Source of the DNA: Clostridium sp. LS
Lineage (GTDB): Bacteria > Bacillota > Clostridia > Clostridiales > Clostridiaceae
Direction of reading: 5' to 3'
Length of the DNA stretch: 51,928 nucleotides
NCBI RefSeq assembly: GCF_002760435.1
Contig: NZ_AUUU01000071.1
Span: forward strand, 1 to 51,928
Made by a program: the position numbers and the translations under genes. A model generated the notes under the pieces. It ran no database searches. It was not told the DNA's origin and saw nothing but the letters and a program-made list of their open reading frames with translations. Below are positions 17,867 to 26,716 of this stretch, in pieces (the first letter of the stretch is position 1; each line of letters starts with the position of its first letter).

Positions 17867-18001
17867 AGTAATTTTTTCTCACCCTCAAACATTTTTTTGC
17901 TTTATCCAACGCATTATGAATTTTGCTGCTAATCCCATATTTATTATCTAAATAAGCACCAGCCCCTGAAAGCTGCAAAGCCTTTCTTAGCTGCCTAAGT
18001 T
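17856..18001 (-). pseudogene. Orphan C-terminal tail of an effector
   Basis: The frame is open for 48 codons, reads RKALQLSGAGAYLDNKYGIS, SKIHNALDKAKKC and ends YYVE before a TAA at 17856. It has no start codon. The stop overlaps the ATG of the immunity-like gene by several bases, so it is the 3' stub of a former toxin gene whose 5' part is gone. Confidence 0.5.
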
Positions 18002-18240
18002 ACGATAATATTATTATAAGAATAATTATTTAAAAAACATATACTACCAAAATTTATTAATTATATTTACTCTAAATTTTCTTGTTTTTCAATAACTAAT
18101 ATACTCAATTATATGACATCAGATATTACACTTAACCTATTCAACTAATGTTAAATTCATACCATATTTCTCTGCACCATATACATACTTATAATGTGTT
18201 ATACCTTTCCCTAATTTCCATTCAAGTATCTCTCCGTCAA

Positions 18241-18405
18241 ATGGTTACTTTATTCACTAATGTTATTTCTCCAATTGCAGTTGATACATACCTATTAATT
18301 AGGTTTGAAAGTAAAATTGATGAATTATCACAGTCTACATCTGAACTTAGCGCAGTAGTTAATAAACAATTAACTATAAGGGTAATGATGATGTTGCTTA
18401 AATAA
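18241..18405 (+). CDS. YvrJ-like small protein
   Basis: A 54-codon reading frame, MVTLFTNVISPIAVDTYLLI then RFESKIDELSQSTSELSAVV. The hydrophobic start with P-I-A-V followed by R-x-E-x-K-I-x-x-L is the pattern of the YvrJ family of small membrane-anchored proteins. The open frame continues 31 codons upstream, but without a ribosome site; this ATG also lacks a good one. It is on the opposite strand from its neighbours, in a region of debris, and may be a relic. Confidence 0.4.
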   Translation: MVTLFTNVISPIAVDTYLLIRFESKIDELSQSTSELSAVVNKQLTIRVMMMLLK

Positions 18406-18457
18406 AAAGAATCCTCATAGCTATAAATAAACCTTTATATACTGTAAGGATTTTTCT
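18405..18457 (+). terminator. Possible terminator after the YvrJ-like ORF
   Basis: AAGAATCCTCATAG pairs imperfectly with CTGTAAGGATTTTTCT, which ends in a T-rich tract on the plus strand. The loop is about 20 bases. The position right after the plus-strand ORF is the main support. Confidence 0.35.
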
Positions 18458-18513
18458 ATCTTAAATTTTAAAAATATAGTGGCAAATATAATGCAAATCT
18501 AACATCAGTCAAA

Positions 18514-18885
18514 CTAATTTTTTATAGATTTTAAATACTCATTAAAACTAGGAGATAACCATATCGTATATATACCTAATCCATTTGAAGCTATTGATGC
18601 ACTATAATTTATTATACCTATTGCTGTATAAATTGAAAATGCAACTTTTATTCCAACTAAAAATAGTTCAATAGAGAATAAAATTGTCAATATAATCTTA
18701 GCCCATTTTCTGCCCTTAAACGTATAGTATAAAAGAATTATATTAGATACAGTCCTAATAATTGCTACTAATGCTCCTAAAACACCTCTATCCACAACCT
18801 TAAGCAAGGTTACAAATAATACTAAAGTCATATATATTATTGCCATTGTTAAAAATAACTTTTTTCCCTGTTCTACTTTGTTCAT
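18514..18885 (-). CDS. Small polytopic membrane protein, unknown
   Basis: A 123-residue protein with about four membrane helices (for example LFLTMAIIYMTLVLFVTLL and IILTILFSIELFLVGIKVA). The ATG has GGGAG at a good spacing. It has no homologue elsewhere in the window that I can see. Position among effector and immunity remnants makes an immunity role possible but unproven. Confidence 0.6.
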   Translation of the reverse strand: MNKVEQGKKLFLTMAIIYMTLVLFVTLLKVVDRGVLGALVAIIRTVSNIILLYYTFKGRKWAKIILTILFSIELFLVGIKVAFSIYTAIGIINYSASIASNGLGIYTIWLSPSFNEYLKSIKN

Positions 18886-19371
18886 AATTTCTCCCTAAAA
18901 TATATAATAATAAATGAAACTGTATAACTCAAAGTTGACTTAATATCAACACATAGTAAATTTAATCACTTCTAATCTTTTACTGGTTCTATACTTAATA
19001 AAAGATTGCTATTTGGCAGATATCTTATTCTTACTTTTTAACCTTACTATATTTTAATTTAAAGCTATCATAATCACTTTCATTTATTATATTATCCTCA
19101 TATTTGAAAATACTAAATTCATAGGCGAATATTTAAGTCTATACGGTGAAAGTCTAACTAGTGAAAATTACATATTTGAATAGAGATATTGATGTTAATT
19201 TCCTGGATGCATAATATATACCCGTTGTTTAGACTGTCATCTCATTCAATATATTCTATATACGTAACTGGTTGGATTTTTACTGTTTGTAAAACTATCT
19301 GAATAACAAACGAGGATATAGTCTATTGGATTTATATGATACTTCTATTCAGATCAAAGGAGACATAGCTT
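18886..19371. other. Gap without a recognisable gene
   Basis: I see no supported reading frame, hairpin or promoter here. The right part is probably the upstream flank of the IS110-type remnant that begins near 19372. No terminal inverted repeat is expected for that family and none was found. Confidence 0.4.
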
Positions 19372-20086
19372 ATGAATAATTCATCAATAACTTCGTTGTC
19401 GGAGTAGATATATCCTCTAAATCTTCTGTTATAACTATTTTAATGCCGGTGGTGAAACCTATAGGAAAAAATTAAATGTAACTAACGATTTTAAAGGATT
19501 TACTAAACTTTTAACTACTTTAAAGGAAATTGAAAAACAATTTTCAAAAAGACCTGAAATTTCTATGGAATCTACTGAACTATATCATATGCCTCTTTAT
19601 AATTATTTCAGTAAAAATGACTATAAATGCTATATTATTAATCCAATACATACTAAGAACTTTGCAAAACAAAGTATTAGAAAAGTTAAAAACGATAAAG
19701 TCAATTCACTACGCAACTTAGTATTTCCAAAATTTAATGAAATATTCAGTGATGCATTTAGTTCAGTTCCACTAGCTATTTTGTTTAAATATCCAACCTA
19801 TAGTGCTTTTTTATCTGCCAATAAATCAGATGTTATTGCCATTATGACATCCACCGTAAGCCATTCTACAGAATGGGTCAATAAACGATATAAGTTATTA
19901 TTACAAATTGCTAAAGAAGCAGAATTATTAAAATTGGATACAGATTATCTTGGAACAGAAATGGTTTGTTTTATTAATGGTATTAAGAGTACTTTCCAAA
20001 AGATTTTATTTTTAAATGTCAACTTGTTATCTTCAAATATATTTCGTCTTTTCATATTTGATTCTTATCTTCTTTATAATAATTAA
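19372..20086 (+). pseudogene. IS110-family transposase remnant
   Basis: The plus strand encodes FVVGVDISSKSSVIT, the DEDD-type start with catalytic Asp, then after a frame change near 19440 NAGGETYRKKLNV, ISMESTELYHMPLYNYFSKN, NPIHTKNFAKQSIRKVKNDK and a C-terminal part. This matches IS110-type transposases (DEDD catalysis, Glu in MESTG/MESTE). The central Asp segment after KVKNDK is missing, since the text jumps from VNSLRNLVF to a later region. A frameshift at the start and the internal deletion make it non-functional. The last ORF alone is 173 codons from 19565. Confidence 0.8.
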
Positions 20087-20130
20087 GATTTACCAATATT
20101 CATCAATTAAAATTTACCCTACAACACTTA

Positions 20131-20163
20131 TTTGGCTCTGTGCATTTATTTTTACGCTTTTAT
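20131..20163 (-). pseudogene. Short VgrG needle shard
   Basis: The minus strand encodes KSVKINAQSQ, identical to ten residues of the needle in the 711-residue VgrG (22139-22173) and in the remnant at 16412-17280. About 30 of 35 bases match. It lies between the IS110 remnant and the 240-residue gene, so it marks a recombination scar. Confidence 0.6.
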
Positions 20164-20190
20164 TGTTAAATTATTAGGATCTATACTCAA

Positions 20191-20913
20191 CTACCTTATT
20201 TGAAAAATTTCTTTTATCCACTGAGCTTGCCTCTTACAGTTAGGTATATTTATTTGTTCAATAGCTTCTGCATAATAGAGATTTTCACTTGAAGTTTCAT
20301 AACCTATATAAAATGCTCCTTTTTTATACTCAAATCCCTTGCTACATTTTTCTATCACTTTATCTGAAAGCTTTTCTGCCCAAAAACAATATATCGGACA
20401 AACAGTCCTAAACCGATACATCTCTTTTCCTTTTATATAATTATTCAATGTTTTATCCAATTCTTCATTTTTCACTATTTCATTTTCATCATCAATACTT
20501 TCCCCTAATATCAAGAAAGCATAACAACAACTGATTTCCATTAAGTTTTTCTTTATGTTCACTAATTGTAAACCTAATTCAATATTATCGACAGAGTATG
20601 TTTCAAAACCTTTTTCTTTTACTCGTTCAATTATCTGTTCACGCGTAATTCTATCTAACACTGCGTGTTTTAATACTGATTCGTCATGTACAAATTTCAT
20701 TATGTTTTTATGCAACATATATTTCACTTTAACTAAAGCAATTATTCCAAATACTTCCGGAATTAATATTATCATAAGACGCTCGTCCTCTATTCTATAA
20801 TAATAATAAATAGAAAATAGTATAATAAGAACAAGTATGAATATAACAATTGAACCAAGTAGAATTTTTATATAATTTTTCATAAGAAAATATTTTTTCA
20901 TGACACCACCCAT
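20191..20913 (-). CDS. Membrane protein of the effector cassette, unknown
   Basis: A protein of 240 residues with two N-terminal membrane helices (about 15-37 and 44-64) and a soluble C-terminal domain with CCYAFLILGES, CPIYCFWAEK and YIGYETSSENLYYAEA. I do not recognise the family. It follows the immunity-like gene by 69 bp on the same strand, so it may be a second immunity protein or a passenger of the cassette. The ATG at the fifth codon (MKKYFLMKN) is an alternative start. Confidence 0.6.
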   Translation of the reverse strand: MGGVMKKYFLMKNYIKILLGSIVIFILVLIILFSIYYYYRIEDERLMIILIPEVFGIIALVKVKYMLHKNIMKFVHDESVLKHAVLDRITREQIIERVKEKGFETYSVDNIELGLQLVNIKKNLMEISCCYAFLILGESIDDENEIVKNEELDKTLNNYIKGKEMYRFRTVCPIYCFWAEKLSDKVIEKCSKGFEYKKGAFYIGYETSSENLYYAEAIEQINIPNCKRQAQWIKEIFQIR

Positions 20914-20982
20914 TACTTACGTCGATAAATATCGTTAATTTTTTATGTTCTTTAACTATTACTCCTATATTATTCTTTGTGA

Positions 20983-21375
20983 TTAGTAAATTTTTATTAA
21001 TATTGCCACCAAATTAAAAATCGCAAATACTCCTAATATAAAATAGACATTTCCAGATAAGTTTACTAAATTACCTAACCCATTATAGTTAAATAGTATA
21101 ACTAAATTAACAATTAAATTTAATATATTAACAGGCGAAATAAAAATATATGATATTATTCCCATTATGGACATTTTATTTCGATCGCCATATTCTACTA
21201 TTCTATCTCTTCCTATTGACTTAGCTATTAATATATTTGCAATTATTTCATTTCTAATAATAATATATTTCTTATATTTTGTTGTTGGAATATATGCTGC
21301 ACTAAACCTACATAGTATGTTAAATGCATAAAATTGAAAAAAATAAACAAAAACACCAAATATCTTATCTAACAT
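20983..21375 (-). CDS. Small membrane protein, probable immunity protein of the 711-aa effector
   Basis: A 130-residue protein with hydrophobic segments near 5-20, 72-95 and 108-128. Its ATG overlaps the stop of the VgrG effector by seven bases (ATATGTTAG), so the two are translationally coupled. A paralogue at 17444-17866 overlaps a decayed effector tail in the same manner. Coupled small membrane proteins next to polymorphic toxins are usually immunity proteins. If so, the toxin acts in the membrane. The role is inferred from arrangement only. Confidence 0.65.
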   Translation of the reverse strand: MLDKIFGVFVYFFQFYAFNILCRFSAAYIPTTKYKKYIIIRNEIIANILIAKSIGRDRIVEYGDRNKMSIMGIISYIFISPVNILNLIVNLVILFNYNGLGNLVNLSGNVYFILGVFAIFNLVAILIKIY

Positions 21376-23504
21376 ATTAAGTTTCCTTCCGATTTTTTAT
21401 CAAACCATTCTTCTAATTTATCTCCAATATAATTAGCAGCTTTACCAATCCATGGTACTACTACCCCTGCTTCAAATCCTCTTTTAGAAGCGTTTAATGC
21501 ACTATTAACGTGATTTGCATCGTAAAATAGACGCCATGTTGCTTTATATCCCGCTCCTCCTGCAAAACCTGCTATTGCTCCCAAAGCGAATCCTGAAGCG
21601 ATATCTGCAACACTTCCTCCAGTTGAAGCAGATTGTACAGCTCCAATTACACCATTTATTCCCGCTTCTCCTAACCTACTTATAGGTAAAACTGCAAATG
21701 CTCCGCTTATTGCACCTCCAGATGCTGAAATAATTACCTCCAGAGGATCAATTTCTGAAACTTTATGTCCATTGGTCAGCCATTGTGTTCCAGCATCGGC
21801 AACAGCGGATACTGTTGCACCTACTCCTGCACATACTGCAATTGCCGTTCCGAGATTAAATGAAGCCCCTAAAGCAACCATTGTTACCTCTGGTGCAAGA
21901 ACTACTGCTGCTGCTACTATTGCTACTGCTGCTACTACTGCTACCGCTGCTATTGCTACCTTTTCCCAAAATGGCATTTCTTTAGGTTGTTCAGGTTTTT
22001 GTCCAATCTTCGGTTCATCATCATCAAAATCAGGAAATGATTCTTTGAATGTTCCCTCTAATATTACGTTATTTGATTTATAATTTAAATCTCCTTCTAT
22101 TGCAAGTCCGCTTCCTGCATTTGTTTTTACTATAGCAATTTGACTTTGTGCATTTATTTTTACACTTTTAGGAGTCTTCATTATTATTTCGTCACTTGCG
22201 CTCATGGTTAACTTCTTAGGACTCGTAAGTGTCACTCCTATACTACCTTCAAATTTTATGCTTAATGGACTGCTGCTTCCTCCTTTAATGTTTATTGCAT
22301 CTGGTAGCATTTCCACTGAACTTCCATGTTCAGTACCTAAATATCTTTTGCTTGTATCAGATGTCTTTTTGCAGCTACTTCCGTTTGTTCTTAAACATCC
22401 TGTAACTATTGGTTCTTCACTGCTTTCGTTTGGAAAGTAAAGCCTTGCATCTGTCCCAACTACTGGCATGCAGTGCATCATATTTCCTGTTGGTGGTGCA
22501 AATCTAAACCAGGATGCTTCTTCATTATTTTGATTATTATCAATCTTTAATTGAAGTTTTACTTGTTCTCCCTGCCTGTCTATTACCTTGCCTTCAAGGG
22601 ATGCTCCTGATAAAAGTGAATTATACGATTTTGTTTGCCATACACCATTTTTCCTGCACAATCTATATTTATAAATAACTTCATCCTTTAGTGCATATGC
22701 TGAATATTGGTTTACATAAAGCTGTTTATTTTTAAAATATATTTCATCACCAACGTTGTATTTTTCTCTTCTTTCTAATTCATAATAAAAATAATCTGTG
22801 TCATGACCAACATCATATCCACCAGATTCTCTAAACCTGTGAAGATTCTTATGAGCTTTATAATATTTCGTATCTTCTAATTCATAACTTGCATTACCTG
22901 GTCTTCCAAAATAAAATGAATCATTCGAATTAATTATATCACAATACAATTCTGAACTTAATTCACTCGCTAATCTCTTTAAAAAGTTCCAATCTGTTTC
23001 CTTGTATTGAAATAATGGTTTTCCTATCTTTTCTCCTTGTCCTACGCATTGACTAAAATTATATCCAGAATAATCATTTAGTATATTCTCTATGAGCTCA
23101 TCATATGTCATATCTGCATTTTGAAATGATCTACTCTTTTCTTGTATATCTAATTCAATACTTGAAGTGAATGCTTCTATTTCTAAATAATAGATACCAT
23201 TGACATTGCTTGTCTTAATGTCTTTTACAATCCCATCAAATAGTCTTGTGCTATTTCTTTCATCAACTTCATTTATATTTACAGTTGTTCCGTAGCTGTT
23301 TACACTATGATCTTCAAGTTCCTCATAAACACTTATTTTATCATCTGTGGAAGCTTTTATTGCAGAATCAAAATTAATTGAATCATCAATTAAGCACTTT
23401 AAATATAACTGACCATGTTCATTTGCTTTATTTTCAATTCTTATATCTTCTATTTTTAATAGCTTATACGGAGATTTAATTCTTAATCCGTGAATTGCTC
23501 CCAT
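21369..23504 (-). CDS. VgrG with hydrophobic C-terminal effector domain (711 aa)
   Basis: Residues 1 to about 490 are a VgrG spike: AFTSSIELDIQEKSRSF, YKETDWNFLKRLASELSSEL, the OB-fold stretch MHCMPVVGTDARLYFPNESS, and a needle with SPKKL and KTPKSVKINAQSQIAI. A Pro-rich linker (PKIGQKPEQPKEMPFW) leads into a very hydrophobic Ala/Val segment (about 510-545) and a Gly/Ala-rich pre-toxin with GFALGAIAGFAGGAG near 640-655. The last 50 residues carry no catalytic motif I know; the toxin may be membrane-active or very short. It is the last gene of the first spike module and overlaps a small membrane gene. The DcrB-like protein upstream could shield the hydrophobic segment. Start ATG has GGAAGG upstream. 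Confidence 0.88.
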   Translation of the reverse strand: MGAIHGLRIKSPYKLLKIEDIRIENKANEHGQLYLKCLIDDSINFDSAIKASTDDKISVYEELEDHSVNSYGTTVNINEVDERNSTRLFDGIVKDIKTSNVNGIYYLEIEAFTSSIELDIQEKSRSFQNADMTYDELIENILNDYSGYNFSQCVGQGEKIGKPLFQYKETDWNFLKRLASELSSELYCDIINSNDSFYFGRPGNASYELEDTKYYKAHKNLHRFRESGGYDVGHDTDYFYYELERREKYNVGDEIYFKNKQLYVNQYSAYALKDEVIYKYRLCRKNGVWQTKSYNSLLSGASLEGKVIDRQGEQVKLQLKIDNNQNNEEASWFRFAPPTGNMMHCMPVVGTDARLYFPNESSEEPIVTGCLRTNGSSCKKTSDTSKRYLGTEHGSSVEMLPDAINIKGGSSSPLSIKFEGSIGVTLTSPKKLTMSASDEIIMKTPKSVKINAQSQIAIVKTNAGSGLAIEGDLNYKSNNVILEGTFKESFPDFDDDEPKIGQKPEQPKEMPFWEKVAIAAVAVVAAVAIVAAAVVLAPEVTMVALGASFNLGTAIAVCAGVGATVSAVADAGTQWLTNGHKVSEIDPLEVIISASGGAISGAFAVLPISRLGEAGINGVIGAVQSASTGGSVADIASGFALGAIAGFAGGAGYKATWRLFYDANHVNSALNASKRGFEAGVVVPWIGKAANYIGDKLEEWFDKKSEGNLIC

Positions 23505-23529
23505 CTACCTTCCCTTCCTTCTATTACAT

Positions 23530-23970
23530 TTATATATTAACTCTTTCTTGCGGAATTTCTCCTTCTTTTTTTTCTATTCCATCATTTTGCCCGTCTGTCA
23601 CAAATGATATTATTCCTCCATATTGACATATAAGTTTTGAATCCAATGTAAGAGCTCCTTCACCTTCAACTAATGTGTCTTCTTTAGCATTTATCCAATC
23701 ATCTAAAATTGTTACCTTGCACTTTTTCCCTGGAGGCAGCTGAATTCCATCTTCTCCTATTAAATAAATGTCTTCTCCTTCTTCACAACCACCATTGCAT
23801 ATTCCAAAATATTTTATATTTTTTTCTGCTTCATTATCTTTTTTATTCATCATAGGATATCCATTTACATATGCGCCATGTCCTAAAGGCAGGTTGATTT
23901 TTCTTTTATGAGTTCCTTTAGTACATTTCATCTTTGCTCCTCTTACAATGTAATATACTCCATCTGACAT
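23530..23970 (-). CDS. DUF4280 PAAR-like spike-tip protein
   Basis: A 146-residue protein that is almost entirely a DUF4280 domain: VRGAKMKCTKGT near residues 9-20, LPLGHGAYVNGYPMM, YFGICNGG, WINAKEDTLVEGEGAL and CQYGGIISFVTDGQ near 112-127. The Cys residues of the CTKGT, GICNGG and CQYGG segments are conserved with the paralogue at 6869-7642, which is longer at the N-terminus. DUF4280 is thought to form a PAAR-like cone. It lies 25 bp before the VgrG-effector gene, the slot used in both modules. The ATG has AGGAG upstream. Confidence 0.87.
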   Translation of the reverse strand: MSDGVYYIVRGAKMKCTKGTHKRKINLPLGHGAYVNGYPMMNKKDNEAEKNIKYFGICNGGCEEGEDIYLIGEDGIQLPPGKKCKVTILDDWINAKEDTLVEGEGALTLDSKLICQYGGIISFVTDGQNDGIEKKEGEIPQERVNI

Positions 23971-24017
23971 AGGTATCTACTCCTTATATTTTTATTAGTT
24001 TATATTTTTTACTGAAA

Positions 24018-24542
24018 TTACTCTACTTGAAGTCTTTCTAAGGATATTCCCTTATAATTTCTTCTTAGTAAACTTTCAGCTACATCTAACCTTATTACAA
24101 TTAAAGGTTTAAATACTTCTTTTATTTTAAAGATCTTTTTATCCTGAATTTTTTCCTTATCTAATATTATTTTTTTAACTACCGTCCTATTTAAATTAAA
24201 TTCAGCTTTTTCGCTTAAAGCTTCTATCTCCTCAAATATTGGCAAATAATAATTTCTCTGTTTTTTGTTGGCTTTATCAATCAATGGAATTGTTTTGAGT
24301 ATCATCTCTTCATCATATTTCTTTAAAATCTTTCCCATTTCATCTGATATTAAAAATAATTGATTATTCAAAATATCTAGAAAGTTAGTTTCTTTATCGG
24401 CTTTAACATAAAAAACTACAATGTCATCAATTTTATGTGAATTTAATAAGTTAATGTTCCTAACATCAATCTTATTAAATATATTTTCAAGTCTTGGGAT
24501 ATTTATATATCTTTCATCTTGTTTTAATAAAAAATAATCCAT
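24018..24542 (-). CDS. DUF1629/Imm11-like protein of the spike module
   Basis: A protein of 174 residues from the ATG at 24542 (MDYFLLKQDERY). The frame extends to a TTG at 24557, but AAGGAG sits inside that extension at the right spacing for the inner ATG. Motifs YFLLKQDERY, LFLISDEMGKILKKY and RLDVAESLLRRNYKGISLE line up with the protein at 7644-8168. The family name is tentative. It is placed between the adaptor and the DUF4280 gene, as in the other module, which argues for a job in loading or assembly shared by both modules rather than specific immunity. Confidence 0.7.
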   Translation of the reverse strand: MDYFLLKQDERYINIPRLENIFNKIDVRNINLLNSHKIDDIVVFYVKADKETNFLDILNNQLFLISDEMGKILKKYDEEMILKTIPLIDKANKKQRNYYLPIFEEIEALSEKAEFNLNRTVVKKIILDKEKIQDKKIFKIKEVFKPLIVIRLDVAESLLRRNYKGISLERLQVE

Positions 24543-24603
24543 ATTTCTCCTTCCCAAAGTGGTGTTTTACAAATAATTTTAAACTTAATTATTTCAATCT
24601 CTT

Positions 24604-25227
24604 TTAAGAATTAATTACTTCTTCTTTAGGGTATATTAAATCTGAAACATCCATGAACTCTCCTACCATTACTTTTATATCCGTACTTTTTTTCATTTCC
24701 TTATAAGAAGGTAATTCTAATAATGCATCTATAAAATTCCTCAAAAATTCTACAGATAAAATATGATACAAATTCGATTCCAGTAGCATTATTTCTTCTA
24801 TATCCATATCTGTTATAGTTCTTCCATACTCTTTCCTTTTCTCTTTAAGTTCTTCCATATGCTTAAAGAGTGAAGTATAAATGAAATCTAAATTTATATT
24901 AACTGAACAATCTACTTTATCTAAAAACCATCTTTCATCATAAAAGTCAATTCTAAATTCTCCTTTATTTTCAAGAAGACTTGTCCTAAGCAATGAAAAA
25001 TAAATGTGTTTAATTTCTCCTTTTGTTCCTTGCTCTTGGAGAGACTTTACTAATTTGCACACTGAAGAAAATTTAGATTTTAAATCTTCTTGAATTAAAT
25101 CTTTGTTATTTTTATATTTTTCATCAATATAATTAAATTCATCAATCCACCTATCTCCCACATATTTTTTTAAAAACTCATCTAGAATTTCTTCCTTGTT
25201 TACAGATTTCATAACTGCTTTTATCAA
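24604..25227 (-). CDS. Helical adaptor protein of the spike module
   Basis: A 207-residue, mostly helical protein. It matches the first 200 residues of the pentapeptide protein at 8165-9265 (R-x-x-L-L/N-E, W-F-L-D-K, M-D-I-E-E-I, R-N-F). It has no pentapeptide repeats. TTG at 25227 follows an AGGAGG by about 12 bases; an ATG at the sixth codon is the alternative. It lies 28 bp after the VgrG gene. The repeated placement after a VgrG suggests a protein that links spike and effector. No named family is recognised. Confidence 0.65.
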   Translation of the reverse strand: MIKAVMKSVNKEEILDEFLKKYVGDRWIDEFNYIDEKYKNNKDLIQEDLKSKFSSVCKLVKSLQEQGTKGEIKHIYFSLLRTSLLENKGEFRIDFYDERWFLDKVDCSVNINLDFIYTSLFKHMEELKEKRKEYGRTITDMDIEEIMLLESNLYHILSVEFLRNFIDALLELPSYKEMKKSTDIKVMVGEFMDVSDLIYPKEEVINS

Positions 25228-25255
25228 AACTAGTTGTACACCTCCTAATCTTTAA

Positions 25256-26674
25256 TTACTGAACTTTAACTTTTGCACCGCCCATGGTTACATCATCTTG
25301 TATATTCATATTGGCTCCCGCCTGAGTCAAGTTAATTCCCTCGTCTCCTTGAATTGTTATTTTGGATTTACAGTTAATTTCAATATCATCTTGAGCACTT
25401 AATATTATCTTCTTATCACTATTAACTTCTATTCCGCCATCATCTGTTAATCTCATCAGAAGATTTCCGCCTCCAACTATTTCTACTGCACCTGGTTTCA
25501 TTACTATCTGCTTTCCATACTTTGTCCCTATATTCTTTTCATCTGGATTGCTGCGTTTTTCTGAATTGCTGCTCTCTAAATTTACTGAGCTTATGGCATA
25601 TGCATTTTTTTCTTCATTATCTGGGAAATACAATCTTACGGCATCTCCCACTTCCGGCATACAATACCATCCCGTACCATCTTCTGAGGAATAAACTGTA
25701 GAATATTCAAACCACTTTGCTGTGCCTGCATCTTGATTCCCATCTATTTCTAGCTTTATTTTAACCACATCATTTTTAGTTTCTAGGATGCTACCATTAA
25801 GAGACATTCCAACAATTTTATTGTTATAAATTTTTCTTACTTTCATGCCTTTTTCATCTCTTAAAATATATTTATTTAAAAGCTCTCCATCAATCATTTC
25901 TATTTCACATTTATATACATAAACGTTTCTTCCCTGAAAGTTAACATTGCTGTATAAATTCATTATTTTATTACTTGTTATTTCATAGCTTACTAAGTTT
26001 AGATCATCTAAATCATAATTTTCATTTGCAGCTTTAACTTTATATTCATGTAAGCCCTTTTTTACTGAATAGTTATATTCGTTTATATCATATATACTTC
26101 TATCTCCTGAAGCTCCTAATGAATACTTTATATCTGATAGCTGGCATTCAGCTACAACTCCAATATTAAAATGCGATGCTAATCTTTTTATAAGTTCCCA
26201 GTTGGTTTCTTTATATTGAACTATTAACTTATCAATATTCGCTCCATTTGTAGCATTATCATATATTTGAGCGCTACTATATTCTGAATTAATTTTCTTA
26301 AAAATATCTTCATAGGTATCATTTTCATTCTGAAAAGTCCGGCTCTTTTTTTCTATATCCATTAAAACAGTCTTACTTAAAGCTTCTACTTCTAAGGTTC
26401 TTACATCATTGCTTGCATCAATACCAATGTTAGATATAATTCCTTCAAATAAATCCGTTACATTACCCTCATTATCTTTTACTGAAATTTTAATACTTGC
26501 TTCATCATCTGCTTCTTCAACATATTTATCTGCACTTTCATCACTTATTACACCATTTATATAAAGCTTTGCATGTTCATTTAATTCTCTTGTTATTTTT
26601 AATACCTTTATCTTTTCGAATTTATATGGCGATACTATAAAATCCCCATAAGTATATACATATTCTTCACTCAT
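25256..26674 (-). CDS. VgrG-family spike protein (472 aa)
   Basis: A spike without effector extension. The gp27-like part has YEDIFKKINSEYSS and YKETNWELIKRLASHFNIG, the OB fold has GWYCMPEVGDAVRLYFPDNE, and the needle ends with DIEINCKSKITIQGDEGINL and a Gly-rich tip. It is the first VgrG behind the structural genes, following a DcrB-like gene by 42 bp, so it may be the housekeeping spike. The start at 26674 gives an N-terminus (MSEEYVYTYGDF) of the same length as its paralogues. Confidence 0.9.
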   Translation of the reverse strand: MSEEYVYTYGDFIVSPYKFEKIKVLKITRELNEHAKLYINGVISDESADKYVEEADDEASIKISVKDNEGNVTDLFEGIISNIGIDASNDVRTLEVEALSKTVLMDIEKKSRTFQNENDTYEDIFKKINSEYSSAQIYDNATNGANIDKLIVQYKETNWELIKRLASHFNIGVVAECQLSDIKYSLGASGDRSIYDINEYNYSVKKGLHEYKVKAANENYDLDDLNLVSYEITSNKIMNLYSNVNFQGRNVYVYKCEIEMIDGELLNKYILRDEKGMKVRKIYNNKIVGMSLNGSILETKNDVVKIKLEIDGNQDAGTAKWFEYSTVYSSEDGTGWYCMPEVGDAVRLYFPDNEEKNAYAISSVNLESSNSEKRSNPDEKNIGTKYGKQIVMKPGAVEIVGGGNLLMRLTDDGGIEVNSDKKIILSAQDDIEINCKSKITIQGDEGINLTQAGANMNIQDDVTMGGAKVKVQ

Positions 26675-26716
26675 CTACTCTCATCTCCAACTTTCTAAAA
26701 TTCATTAAGCAAATTA

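Noticed and set aside
18148..18240. N-terminal extension of the YvrJ-like ORF
   Set aside because: There is no ribosome site at its start and the extra 31 codons do not match the short YvrJ pattern; the inner ATG is preferred.
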